The notes under the pieces were generated by a model. That model was not told the DNA's origin. It did not search any database and was given only the letters and a program-made list of their open reading frames with translations. From assembly GCF_030687895.1 (NCBI RefSeq), contig NZ_CP117452.1:4952501-5016500 (forward strand): a stretch of DNA of 64,000 nucleotides, written 5' to 3'. The position numbers were made by a program, and so were the translations under genes. This DNA comes from Pseudomonas sp. FP198 (GTDB lineage Bacteria; Pseudomonadota; Gammaproteobacteria; Pseudomonadales; Pseudomonadaceae). Of this stretch, positions 47,773 to 56,716 are shown one piece after another (positions within the stretch are counted from its first letter, which is position 1; each line of letters begins with the position of its first letter).

Positions 47773-48165
47773 CTATTCTGGTTCGTGACAACAGACACAA
47801 AGCTTGTTTCCTTCAGGGTCTCGAAAGTACGCCCCATAAAAATTTGAATGGTATTCGGGTCGCAGGCCCGGAGCGCCTTCGCATGTTCCATCTAATACCA
47901 ATGCCAAAGCATGGACGTTGCGTACGATCTCTCGATTAGGTGCCAGCAGAGCAATCATTTGCCCATTTCCTAGCGTCGCAGATTCGCCGTCGAACGGTTT
48001 GCCCACCACGAAAAGAGGGCGTGCAGTGTCGGGGTGTTTCCAGCCAGCCCATGGACGTTCAAGGTCTGTAAACTTGAGATCAAGTCCGAGTATTTGCATG
48101 ACCCCTTGATAAAACACAAGTGCTCGATTGAAGTCATTCACGCCGATGATTACATGTGAAATCAA
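47773..48165 (-). CDS. VOC-family (glyoxalase/bleomycin-resistance fold) protein
   Basis: A 130-aa single-domain protein: start MISHVIIGVNDFNRALVFYQGVMQILG, VVGKPFDGESATLGNGQMIALLAP, and the end FRDPEGNKLCVCCHEP with a metal-ligand Glu and the usual YFRDPEGNK strand. Such proteins are dioxygenases, isomerases or resistance proteins. The substrate here is not deducible. It is transcribed alone, inside the island. Confidence 0.85.
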   Translation of the reverse strand: MISHVIIGVNDFNRALVFYQGVMQILGLDLKFTDLERPWAGWKHPDTARPLFVVGKPFDGESATLGNGQMIALLAPNREIVRNVHALALVLDGTCEGAPGLRPEYHSNFYGAYFRDPEGNKLCVCCHEPE

Positions 48166-48588
48166 TTTTTTGTCCTAATAAAGAAGGAAGCCTTCTCGCA
48201 CCATACCAAGAGTTTTCAGGCTGTTATCAGCTCCTAGCCTTAAACCTTGGAAACTGTTTTACACAACCTGGGCAGATTGCTGCCTGTGTGAAGGGTTACT
48301 ATCGACCCACACTGTGAAAGGACAAGCAGCATTTTAAAGTCCTCGCCTTTACGTAAGATCTGTCGGCGTTCGGTCAGTCGGCGAACTCGCAGTCTGCTCA
48401 GAAACGCGATGTCCACTCCGATTAAAAATCGCCACGGCTGATCGAAAGCGTTTTTCGATTGGTGCTCTGTACCTTTTCCCGAAGCTGCTTTCGTTACATC
48501 CGGCCATCGAGAATAGGTCCCAGGCCTAACTTCTGAAACGAGCCCGAAACCCTCTCAGCCGCTCTCCATAAAATAATAGGTGTGCCGA
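48166..48588. other. Gene-free stretch between VOC and GST genes
   Basis: 423 bp in which I see no gene, RNA or repeat. It must contain the promoter of the VOC gene, which is not obvious. Confidence 0.4.
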
Positions 48589-49221
48589 CTATATCGGAGG
48601 ACGTTGCAATTTGACCCACTCCTGTACGGTTGGACGTTGCCATTGGCGCCGCGCGTACTCCACCAGCGCGGGTGGTACGGAGTCACCATTGAGTATCAGC
48701 CGGGTGAGCATCAAGGCCAGATCCACATCGGCGATCGACCATTCGCCGAACAGGTACTCGGGATTGCCGGCAAGCAGCGTTTGTGCGGCACCGAACAGCT
48801 TGCGCGCTGCCGACACGGCAGCTGGTGACAAGGGGTTTGATTTGAGTCCATAAAACACAACCAATGTGGATCGCTCCTGCCGAATGGGCAGCAGGTCACT
48901 GCGCACCCATGCCTGGACTTGTCGTGCCTTTGCATGCTGCATCAGGTCTTGTGGGTAAACCGGTGCTTGGGGGAAAACGTCTTCCAGGTACTCAGTGATC
49001 GCCGACGATTCAGACAAGGCGAAGTCGCCGTGCACAAGTGTGGGTACCCGCTGGGTCTGCGAGAGGCTGGCATAGTCCTCTGACTGATTTTCAGATGCTT
49101 CGAGGTCTAGCGGGATCATCTCAAATTCGATGCCCTTTTCGCGGAGTACCACGAAAGCCGACATGGCATAGGGGCTGGAAAATTGAGAGTCAACGTACAA
49201 GCGCAGGCGGGAACTACTCAT
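48589..49221 (-). CDS. Glutathione S-transferase (YfcF-like)
   Basis: A 210-aa GST. The N-terminal thioredoxin-like domain (RLYVDSQFSSPYAMSAFVVLREKGIEFEMIPLDL) includes the cis-Pro and glutathione-binding RVPTLVHGDFALSESSAITEYLEDVFP, and a helical C-terminal domain has GEWSIADVDLALMLTRLILNG. The pattern is close to the YfcF group, linked to oxidative stress protection. It is a single gene in the island; a plausible ribosome-binding AAGGAGATGACC precedes the ATG at 49221. Confidence 0.88.
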   Translation of the reverse strand: MSSSRLRLYVDSQFSSPYAMSAFVVLREKGIEFEMIPLDLEASENQSEDYASLSQTQRVPTLVHGDFALSESSAITEYLEDVFPQAPVYPQDLMQHAKARQVQAWVRSDLLPIRQERSTLVVFYGLKSNPLSPAAVSAARKLFGAAQTLLAGNPEYLFGEWSIADVDLALMLTRLILNGDSVPPALVEYARRQWQRPTVQEWVKLQRPPI

Positions 49222-49772
49222 AGGGTCATCTCCTTATGCAGAAGGAGCCACGATAAGAGATCCACAGTGATAAATAAAATTCATGATTTTCATGGGCGTA
49301 TTCCTGACCGGAATACTCTGTTGACGATCGCACTTCGTCTGACTTCCTTCAGATTGGAGATATGCATCTGTGATTTTCTCTTCCGGAATCGGCAGCTCGC
49401 TGTTGGCCTATTTCAGGACTAGACACCGTCCTCATTGTTGCCGGCGCCATTGTGCTGGCTGATCATGTTGCCGCTGTTATGGCGTATCAACTCGGCGATT
49501 CATTCACGCGCAAGTTTTAAAAGTGAGTCATGCAATGCGCCTGTCGTGGGTTCGCAGACGGGCATACGGCGAAGACGGGAACGACTGCTTTTGGCCGATT
49601 TCTGCCTGTCGCAACCGGCAGCTATGGGTAGTTCACTGCCAATCGTGGTTACGAAACGTGCTGGTCAGATCGAATGCAAACGGGTGGTCAACTGGAGTGC
49701 AGTATTCCAATTGGTATTCCAACCAAAAATCAAATTAGATATCAATGTTATAAATCAACAATTTACCAAACG
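49222..49772. other. Right end of the ssrA island without intact genes
   Basis: No intact gene. A 31-codon frame at 49,428-49,520 ending VLIVAGAIVLADHVAAVMAYQLGDSF looks like the tail of a membrane protein. Positions 49,659-49,693 (TGCTGGTCAGATCGAATGCAA...TGGTCA) are a third, partial copy of the inverted-repeat end found at 43,121. Positions 49,702-49,722 repeat the integrase-leader GTATTCCAA motif. It appears to be a composite of element ends. Confidence 0.5.
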
Positions 49773-49847
49773 GGTTCAAATTACCCCGGCCCACCAATCC
49801 AACAAAAAAGACGTCCTCGGACGTCTTTTTTTGTGCCTGAAATCCAG
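49773..49847. repeat. attR: right repeat of the ssrA island
   Basis: GGTTCAAAT-TACCCCGGCCCACCA is a degenerate tmRNA 3' end, followed by the terminator AAAAGACGTCC-T-CGGACGTCTTTTTTT and GTGCCTGAAATCCAG as at attL. Similarity to the attL side continues for another 80 bp, including a diverged integrase-leader repeat (49,910-49,930). Confidence 0.8.
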
Positions 49848-50106
49848 TGAACACGGGGGTTTAAGCGCTTCTGTGGGCTTTTGAGGATTTCTGAGTTCCA
49901 GGCGCTTTGGTATCCCAGGTGGTATCCCGGACGGGGCGATGCGGCACACAAAGAGCATACCCAAAACAGCGTCGTGCAACTCACGCAAACGGGCCTAGCG
50001 CTGGCCGCTTGCGGCCGATCACGACCGGCAGTTAACGGCCAGCAGCGGACGACTTGAGCGGCGCAATAAACCTGTCTTCAGTGTGTTTGAACAAAGCTGC
50101 CCGCTC
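49848..50106. other. Remnant of a second integrase leader
   Basis: TTAAGCGCT...GAGTTCCAG...GTATCCCAGGTGGTATCCC parallels the leader of the island integrase at 36,850-36,920 but no integrase frame follows. It may be what is left of an older element inserted at the same ssrA site. Confidence 0.5.
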
Positions 50107-51582
50107 CTAGACGTTCATCAGCCCTGGGTTGAGCGTGATCGTTCTGATCTCGGTGAAGTCCTCAATCGCCGCCACACCATTCAAACGGCCAATCCCCGAG
50201 TGCTTGGAACCGCCTTCCTCCGTGTCTTCGCCGAGTGCTCCCCATTCATTGATCCACACCATGCCCGCTTCGATCCTGGGCGCGATCCGCAGCGCCTTGG
50301 AGAGATCGCGCGTCCAGATACTGGCCCCCAAGCCATAGATGCTGTCGTTTGCCAACGCGACGGCCTCCTGTTCCGTAGCAAACCTCTGCATAGTGACGAC
50401 CGGCCCGAAAGTCTCTTCCTGGACTACTGGCATCGTTGAATCGGTGACCTCCAGAAATGTGGGGCGAAAGAACGCGCCTTTCGACAGCAAGCCCTCGGTG
50501 ACAGGCCCGCCTCGCACAATGACGTCGGCGCCGTCCGCAATGGCGCGCTCGACGATTTTATCGACGCGTTCGACATTCTCGCGGTCGATCATCGGGCCCA
50601 TATCGCTGGACAGGTCCGCCGCAGGCCCGACCTGTACCGAGCGCAGGCGCTTGGCGAAGCGTTCGCGAAACTCGTCGGCGATCCCTTCCTGCACGATGAC
50701 CCGTTGGCCAGTCACGCAGAACTGCCCTGCGAACATGGTCACTGACGTCTGGAGTGCGGGCAGCGCGAGGTCGAGATCGGTATCGTTAAAAATGATCGAA
50801 GGGGTCTTTCCGCCGAGTTCGAGTCCAATGCGCTTGAAGTGCGGTGCAGCGCTTAGCGCGATCGCTTTTCCGGTCGCTGTGCTACCCGTGAAACTGATGA
50901 CCGGCACCTCGGGAGAGGCGACTAGATGCTTGGCTCCCTCGCCTGTCTCGTCGGTGAACATATTGATCACGCCGCGGGGCAGATCCGTTATGTTGGCGAA
51001 GATATTGGAAAGGGTTGCGGCGATCTGCGCGCTTTTGCCCGGCAGCTTAATGATTACCGCACACCCGGCCGCCAAGGCAGGTGCGAGCGATCGTACCGTC
51101 AGAATTATCGGGGAATTCCAAGGGACAATGATCCCCGCCACGCCCATCGCCTGACGCATCACAAGCGCGATTCTGCCCGGCTTTGAGTCCACGACCCGCC
51201 CGGCATCAGTGCGCACGATCCCGGCAAAATAGCGTAGTGACGGGGCGCAAAGGTCGACCTCGAAGCCGGCCTCGCGTTGAATCTTGCCGTTTTCGGCGCA
51301 AAGGATCTTGATGAGCGCGCCCCGATTACGTTCGAAAGCGTCTGCTAGGTTGTCGAGCACACGCGCACGCAGCTTGCGGTCGTGTACCCAATCGGTCTCG
51401 CGCATTGCGCGTTTCGCCGCGACGATGCACGCCGCAGCGGTTTCACTCCCCCCTTCGGCATAGGTGCCGATAAGCTCGTAGGTGGCAGGATTGATGGACC
51501 CACGGATCGTATCCGAGCCCACCCACTCGCCGCCGACCCAATTCAACGCATGCCTGGACGTGTGCGGGGTATCAATATTCAT
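50107..51582 (-). CDS. NAD(P)-dependent aldehyde dehydrogenase
   Basis: A 491-aa ALDH superfamily enzyme oxidising an aldehyde to the acid. It shows the cofactor-binding IIVPWNSPI (about 152), GSTATGKAI (about 229), the general-base Glu in LELGGKTPSI (about 252), the nucleophile Cys in MFAGQFCVTGQRV (about 285) and QEETFGPVV (about 386). It is 185 bp downstream of the NTF2-like gene on the same strand, and both probably depend on the sigma-54 promoter at 52,422. Substrate unknown. Confidence 0.9.
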   Translation of the reverse strand: MNIDTPHTSRHALNWVGGEWVGSDTIRGSINPATYELIGTYAEGGSETAAACIVAAKRAMRETDWVHDRKLRARVLDNLADAFERNRGALIKILCAENGKIQREAGFEVDLCAPSLRYFAGIVRTDAGRVVDSKPGRIALVMRQAMGVAGIIVPWNSPIILTVRSLAPALAAGCAVIIKLPGKSAQIAATLSNIFANITDLPRGVINMFTDETGEGAKHLVASPEVPVISFTGSTATGKAIALSAAPHFKRIGLELGGKTPSIIFNDTDLDLALPALQTSVTMFAGQFCVTGQRVIVQEGIADEFRERFAKRLRSVQVGPAADLSSDMGPMIDRENVERVDKIVERAIADGADVIVRGGPVTEGLLSKGAFFRPTFLEVTDSTMPVVQEETFGPVVTMQRFATEQEAVALANDSIYGLGASIWTRDLSKALRIAPRIEAGMVWINEWGALGEDTEEGGSKHSGIGRLNGVAAIEDFTEIRTITLNPGLMNV

Positions 51583-51767
51583 GACTAACTCTCAAATCTT
51601 GTCTGTTGCGAAGTGTCAGCAAGGCCTTGCTCAAACGGCATCAAGTCCAGTCGCATACAGATAGAACGCGCCATAAGCTGCCATGCAGCTGGGAGCCATC
51701 TGCCGGCAGAAGCGAACTGGTTCTGCGGCCACTCTGCCCGCAAGTGTTCACCCCGTGATGGAGGGCG

Positions 51768-52346
51768 TCAGTGGGCCCCTACCGTGAAGGGGGCGGCGTT
51801 CTTTGATGTCTTTACGATCCACGAACCAGACTGCCGGAACGAACTGGCAGACGCGTAGGTGTCTTCCATGAACTGGAAGTAGGTCATCTTTCCGTCACGA
51901 ACCTTGGCGTGTATGGAAAACGGTGAGGTGAACACGTGGTTAACCGCCACGGAGCGGTAAGTGAACTTACCGAAGATCGCAACATCCTCGCCGGATGCGA
52001 TTTTGGTAGTGACGGTGAAGTCTTCGATCTTCCAGTAATCCGAGACCTGCATGAATAGCGAGCTAAAAGCTGTTGGCCCCTTGTTAGTGCCGGTCCATGG
52101 CATGATTTTTTGCAGTTCCGGATTCTCGAAGTTGAGCGAGACATAGGTTGCGTCTGGAGCCGCAAGTCTCTTTGCAGCAGCTTCAACTTTGTCGGGCGCC
52201 GTGTTGGCCAGGAATTCCATGACAACCGAAAGTGAAGCGGCAGACTGCGCTTCGCTAGTTGACTGTGCCGCTGCAGGCGTGAGAGTGAAAATGCACGTGG
52301 CAAGCGTAATTGCTGCAGCGAGCGACTTAATTTTATAGGTGTTCAT
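51768..52346 (-). CDS. Exported NTF2-like (SnoaL-type) protein
   Basis: A 192-aa precursor with a signal peptide (MNTYKIKSLAAAITLATCIFTLTPAAAQS). The mature part has an NTF2-like cone fold as judged from VVMEFLANTAPDKVEAAAKRLAAPDATYVSLN, WTGTNKGPTAFSSLFMQVSDYW and GKMTYFQFMEDTYASASSF. Related proteins are isomerases, cyclases or binding proteins; the role here is unknown. It is the first gene after a sigma-54 promoter with upstream activator motifs and precedes the aldehyde dehydrogenase gene. Confidence 0.82.
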   Translation of the reverse strand: MNTYKIKSLAAAITLATCIFTLTPAAAQSTSEAQSAASLSVVMEFLANTAPDKVEAAAKRLAAPDATYVSLNFENPELQKIMPWTGTNKGPTAFSSLFMQVSDYWKIEDFTVTTKIASGEDVAIFGKFTYRSVAVNHVFTSPFSIHAKVRDGKMTYFQFMEDTYASASSFRQSGSWIVKTSKNAAPFTVGAH

Positions 52347-52421
52347 GAGCCTTCTCCGTTTTTGACTACCATTGCGGTGCCGCTCTATACGGGACTGTAT
52401 AAATGCGGCTGGCAGTACTAG

Positions 52422-52437
52422 AGCAAAGGCTATGCCA
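52422..52437 (-). promoter_or_regulatory. Sigma-54 promoter of the NTF2/ALDH unit
   Basis: TGGCATAGCCTTTGCT on the minus strand matches TGGCAYR-N4-TTGCW with GG/GC spacing of the -24/-12 type. It lies 76 bp before the NTF2-like gene start. A near-identical site (one base different) is at 61,063-61,078. Confidence 0.8.
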
Positions 52438-52531
52438 TGGCCATGAATCCTATATAAATGCCTTACATATCAATAGGATAATAAAAAAACAGAATAGAGC
52501 GTGGAGCGTATCCGGCGTTCTGGATTAATTA

Positions 52532-52570
52532 TTTGATCAAGGCATGGTGAGCCATTGCGTATTTGATAAA
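52532..52570. promoter_or_regulatory. Upstream activator motifs for the sigma-54 promoter
   Basis: TTTGATCAA (52,532-52,540) and a partial copy ATTTGATAAA (52,561-52,570), about 100-130 bp upstream of the -24 box. The same core is found upstream of the second sigma-54 promoter (61,175-61,219), fitting binding sites of a XylR/DmpR-type activator. Confidence 0.6.
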
Positions 52571-52639
52571 TGACGAGAAGTTACCTCCGGCTGGAGGATC
52601 ACCATTGTCAGAGCCGCCTGTAAGGGCGGCCGATGCCAG

Positions 52640-54352
52640 TCAGTCGGCGCGACCGTCGTCGAGGATGCCGCTTTTTTTCAGCCGGTAAGCCAGTGCAGGG
52701 CGGCTCAGGCCTAAAATGCGAGCGGCTTGCGAAACGTTTTGTTGAGCAAGCTCCATTGCGCGTCGCATCAGCTGTTCTTCCACAGCCTCCAGGCTTACGT
52801 CCATTTCGAAGATCTGCGTGACCCAATCGGCGGCGCTTTGCGCGTCGATGGCCTGGACGAGCGCGCCGTCGGCGTTGATACGGTCACCGAGCTGATTGCT
52901 CGCCTTCGGGAAGACGGCGAAGAGCGCCTCTTGCCCTATGGTTTCATTGCTGTCGGTCAGGATGACACCACGTTCGAGCACATTCTCCAATTCGCGGATA
53001 TTCCCGGGCCAGGCGTATTGAAGGCACAGTTCCAGAGCCTTGTCCGACAGACCCAGCGTGCGCTTGTGGTACTGCAGGTGAAATTTGCTTAGAAAGTGCT
53101 CGACCAGCAGCGGCAGGTCCTCAAGCCGTTCGCGCAAGGGCGGAACCTGTACCGGAAACACATTCAGGCGGTAATACAGATCAGCGCGAAATCGACCCGC
53201 CTCGACTGCATCGGCGAGGCTTTCATTGGTGGCCGCTATGACTCGCACATCGATCTTGCGAGTCCGAGAGTCTCCCACCCGTTCGAACTCACCCTCTTGT
53301 AATACCCGCAGTAGGGTCGCCTGCGCTCTGGGCGTTAGCTCCACCACCTCGTCCAGAAAAATGGTACCGCCGTGGGCGCGTTCGAAGCGCCCCGGGCGGG
53401 TCTGATTGGCGCCGGTATACGCGCCTTTTTCGACGCCAAACAACTCGGCTTCAATCAGATCCTGCGGAATGGCAGCACAGTTCACAGCTACAAATGCTTG
53501 CTCGGCACGCTCGCTTCGAAGGTGCACGCTCCGGGCGATAACCTCTTTGCCGACACCCGTTTCTCCGAGCAGCAAAACCGAAATCCTGCCCTTGGCTGCC
53601 TTGTCGATCATCCTGCATACCTTCAGGTAAGCAGGCGAGCGACCTATGCCGTAGTAATGACCTTCCTGCTTCGCGAGACTCGTGCGCAGTGAGCTGATCT
53701 GCGATTGCAGTTCATACAGTTCCTCGATGATGGGGTCGGCTTGAAAGTAACGTCTGAACTGCGCAGCGTTCTCCCATTCCTCAGCGGGTTTTCCAATGAT
53801 GATGCAGCGCTCATCCCCGCATCCGCGGCAACTTGTTTCCTGGATGATGATTTCCCGCTTCATGAACGAAGAGCTGTACGCGCATGCATAGCCCAACAAG
53901 GACCAGCAAACCGGCTCCTCCATCAGCCCCACCTCGGTCAGACAGGTCTCGACTTCAAAGGAGTCAATCCATTCAAGTTCGCAGTAGAAGTGGCCGGTCT
54001 CCTGATCAATCTCAAGCTGAATGGGTTTCGCATTGACCATGCCCTTCAGGGAGTGCAGCTGCGGACCAACCAGAAACATCTCCAACTGCGGACTGTCTGG
54101 CCTAAGCTTGTGCGCCATTTCGGCGTCTTTGAGGCCCGATTGGTAGCCAAGCCTGAGGAAAAAACCCTTCGCGCGCTCGATCCCGAGCGTATTCATGAGT
54201 TCACGGCGCAAGTTAGCCATCGCCGACACTTGCATCAGCAGCATTCTCTGTTCGCCAAACCAGATCTTGCCTTCTGTGCTTTGAAACCGGATCTGCTCGC
54301 TCAGGTCCTGAAATCCGGAATACGTGAGCCCCGGCTTGTAACTGGCAACCAT
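52640..54352 (-). CDS. Sigma-54-dependent activator, XylR/DmpR type
   Basis: A 570-aa enhancer-binding protein. The N-terminal XylR_N sensor (about 10-110: IRFQSTEGKIWFGEQRMLLMQ, LRRELMNTLGIERAKGFFLRLGY) is followed by a V4R domain with the zinc-type Cys cluster TSCRGCGDERC (about 185). Then comes an AAA+ domain with Walker A GETGVGKE, GAYTGA (variant of GAFTGA, the sigma-54 contact) and GGTIFLDEV. The C-terminal Fis-type HTH is NVSQAARILGLSRPALAYRLKKSG. Such proteins respond to aromatic or related effectors. I chose the ATG at 54352 with GAGG 9 bp upstream. The adjacent matching sigma-54 promoters are its likely targets. Confidence 0.9.
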   Translation of the reverse strand: MVASYKPGLTYSGFQDLSEQIRFQSTEGKIWFGEQRMLLMQVSAMANLRRELMNTLGIERAKGFFLRLGYQSGLKDAEMAHKLRPDSPQLEMFLVGPQLHSLKGMVNAKPIQLEIDQETGHFYCELEWIDSFEVETCLTEVGLMEEPVCWSLLGYACAYSSSFMKREIIIQETSCRGCGDERCIIIGKPAEEWENAAQFRRYFQADPIIEELYELQSQISSLRTSLAKQEGHYYGIGRSPAYLKVCRMIDKAAKGRISVLLLGETGVGKEVIARSVHLRSERAEQAFVAVNCAAIPQDLIEAELFGVEKGAYTGANQTRPGRFERAHGGTIFLDEVVELTPRAQATLLRVLQEGEFERVGDSRTRKIDVRVIAATNESLADAVEAGRFRADLYYRLNVFPVQVPPLRERLEDLPLLVEHFLSKFHLQYHKRTLGLSDKALELCLQYAWPGNIRELENVLERGVILTDSNETIGQEALFAVFPKASNQLGDRINADGALVQAIDAQSAADWVTQIFEMDVSLEAVEEQLMRRAMELAQQNVSQAARILGLSRPALAYRLKKSGILDDGRAD

Positions 54353-54688
54353 TGAATGACGCCTCGATTGATGTCGGTTTAGTTTTTGCGCCGAATGAGA
54401 GGACTGAAAAGAGCGATCGTGCCGTCGCTCGATTCTAGCCAATGGGACCGGTAGAGTCGGGCGGACCTGGCAAAGCAAAGCCGCCAAGGCGCACAGGGTG
54501 CACGAAGAACATCAAAGCCCTGACCAAGGCGTTAGTAATTATGCCGACAGCGGGGCGCAAACCCTGGGCATTCACCTTCTCACCGGACCAGACGCGTTGA
54601 AGCGCTGAGCATTAAAAAGGATAAGTCGTGGAGTGCCCGACCATAAGCCTGGAAAAACCGGTTCGGTGTTTCGTTTTTCTCGAACGGC
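54353..54688. other. Gene-free stretch upstream of the sigma-54 activator
   Basis: 336 bp with no supported gene, RNA or repeat. It holds the promoter region of the activator gene. I see no clear promoter motif. Confidence 0.4.
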
Positions 54689-55618
54689 TCAATACTGCGC
54701 TTGCGAACTGACCGCCAGCATCCGCTCCCAAATTGGCGGATCGCCGATCGCTTCGCTAAGGAAGTTGCTCAGCGCGTGGAGCTTGGACGAGGCTTTTTGC
54801 GACTGACGATAAACGATAGAAATGTTTCCTCCTCGAGGGGCATAAGGTTCCAATACTTCCACCAATTCCCCGGCTACGATTGCCTCCGCGGCCAGAAATG
54901 TGGGCAATATAGCGAGCCCTAGACCGGCCTTTGCCGCCTCCATCAACTGATGGCCGCAGTTAGTACGCATTCGGCAGCGCACGCGAAATGATTGCAATGT
55001 GTCGTTCACCGGCAGCGTCCACATGCCATGTGGTTCGCGATTAACGTAGAGCATGGCGAAATGCTGAGCCAAGTCTTGGGGTATCTGAGGCGTGCCATGC
55101 CTACTTAGATAGCCAGGGCTGCCACAGATGATATGGCGGTTAGGCGTAATGATTTTGGCGATCAGCGAAGAGTCCGGTAATTCGCCAATGCGTACCGCCG
55201 CATCAAAACCCTCTTCCTGCAAGTTGACGCGGCGGTCGTCGAACTCAACGTCCAGGTTCAAGTCGGGGTATTGCTCGGCAAAAGACGCCAACATTGGGGT
55301 CAGATATCGCATACCGAACGCCATCGGAACAGCGATGCGTAAACTCCCTCGAACAATCGACTGAGAAGTCAGCACTGCGTTTTCGGCATCTTCAATATCG
55401 GCAAGGATCCTGGTGCAATGACGGTAAAAGACCTCACCAGATTCGGTCAGGCGAGTCTGCCGGCCACGCTCTAGCAGGATGCAACCTAGGCGTTTTTCCA
55501 GTTGCTGGATGCGCTCAGAAACCATCGACTTAGCCGTACCCAAACGACGAGCGGCCTCGGAAATACTCCCCGTGTCCCCTACTGCCACTAAAGCCTGCAT
55601 TTCAGATAGCTTGTTCAT
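54689..55618 (-). CDS. LysR-family regulator
   Basis: A 309-aa LTTR: N-terminal HTH (MNKLSEMQALVAVGDTGSISEAARRLGTAKSMVSERIQQLEKRLG) and a C-terminal substrate-binding domain (GSLRIAVPMAFGMRYLTPMLASFAEQYPDLNLDVEFDD, AKAGLGLAILPTFLAAEA). I chose the ATG at 55618. Targets are unknown; it is isolated, with the sigma-54 activator on one side and a second LysR gene on the other. Confidence 0.88.
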   Translation of the reverse strand: MNKLSEMQALVAVGDTGSISEAARRLGTAKSMVSERIQQLEKRLGCILLERGRQTRLTESGEVFYRHCTRILADIEDAENAVLTSQSIVRGSLRIAVPMAFGMRYLTPMLASFAEQYPDLNLDVEFDDRRVNLQEEGFDAAVRIGELPDSSLIAKIITPNRHIICGSPGYLSRHGTPQIPQDLAQHFAMLYVNREPHGMWTLPVNDTLQSFRVRCRMRTNCGHQLMEAAKAGLGLAILPTFLAAEAIVAGELVEVLEPYAPRGGNISIVYRQSQKASSKLHALSNFLSEAIGDPPIWERMLAVSSQAQY

Positions 55619-55745
55619 ACTCAAAGTCCAAAGGAAATTGACTTGCAGGCTGTTAGACGGCCTGCCCGAGCGCAACTTGCTTTCACGATACCAGCACAAA
55701 GCAAACTGATCGGCTGCATCGAAAAATCGCTTGGGTGGAGGGGCG

Positions 55746-56636
55746 CTAGCCTGCGTTTGCGAACCACTCGACCAGCATGTCTGTCAGCACCCGTACTTTT
55801 CGCGTCGGGTATTGGCTATGCGGTCGAACAATGTAAATGCCAGCTCGCATGGGGGGGTATCTGAGCATTACGGGCACCAGAGCGCCGGTTTTGATGTGCT
55901 CATCAATCACGCTATCAGAGAGGTACCCCAGGCCCAGGCCGGAGACGGCTGCCGCAGCGAGCGCGACAGGATTGTCGGCCTTGAAGCGGCCCTGTGGATT
56001 GATTGTGATGGTTTTTTCGCCATCCATAAACCGCCAGGCTTCCACGCCCTGCATCAGGGATTCGTGTTCGAGAAGCTCATGGGGGGCCTCTGGCGCCCCA
56101 TGTGCTTTTACGTAGTCAGGGCTGGCTACGAGCTTGCCGTGAATGCTGCCCACACGCTTAGCGATGAAATTGGAACTCTGTAGATGTCCTACCCGAATAG
56201 CGCAGTCGTATCCCTCGCCGATCAGGTCCACGATTCGATCGCTGTAGCTCGTATAAATATGAAGTTGAGGGTGACGCCGCCCCATTTCCGCAAGTACGGG
56301 AGCAATATGCGTCGGGCCAAATGAGATGGGGGCTGCGATTCGCAAGCGGCCTCGAAGGTCTCCAGCCGGAATAACGGCTTCCTTGGCGGCGTCGAACTCG
56401 GTGACGATGCGTGAGGCGTACTCCCGGAAGGCTGCTCCTGCTTCAGTAACTGCGGCACCCCGGGTGGTTCTGGCAATTAACTGAACGCCCAGCCGGGTCT
56501 CTAGCCGCAGGAGCGTGCGGCTTATGATGGATTTCGTGACGCCCAGGCGCCGCGCCGCAGGCGATACGCCGCCCGCATCAGCAACCTCGATAAAGGTTTG
56601 AAGGTCTTCAATATCCAATGCTTCCCGCCTCTGCAA
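55746..56636 (-). CDS. LysR-family regulator
   Basis: A 296-aa LTTR: HTH in IEDLQTFIEVADAGGVSPAARRLGVTKSIISRTLLRLETRLG, effector domain GDLRGRLRIAAPISFGPTHIAPVLAEMGRRHP and a tail PMRAGIYIVRPHSQYPTRKVRVLTDMLVEWF. It is of the CrgA/aromatic-type subgroup by layout. It lies 80 bp downstream of the SDR gene on the same strand and may be cotranscribed with it. Confidence 0.88.
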   Translation of the reverse strand: MQRREALDIEDLQTFIEVADAGGVSPAARRLGVTKSIISRTLLRLETRLGVQLIARTTRGAAVTEAGAAFREYASRIVTEFDAAKEAVIPAGDLRGRLRIAAPISFGPTHIAPVLAEMGRRHPQLHIYTSYSDRIVDLIGEGYDCAIRVGHLQSSNFIAKRVGSIHGKLVASPDYVKAHGAPEAPHELLEHESLMQGVEAWRFMDGEKTITINPQGRFKADNPVALAAAAVSGLGLGYLSDSVIDEHIKTGALVPVMLRYPPMRAGIYIVRPHSQYPTRKVRVLTDMLVEWFANAG

Positions 56637-56716
56637 GCGGCCTCAAGTGTGCTCAGCCCCTGACCAGCAGACCGAGCCAGGCGACTGCCGTGAGCAGCCT
56701 TTCTGGATGCGGAAGG

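Noticed and set aside
54353..54688. Possible gene relic in the stretch beside the LysR gene
   Set aside because: Short frames on both strands gave no recognisable protein similarity that I could defend.
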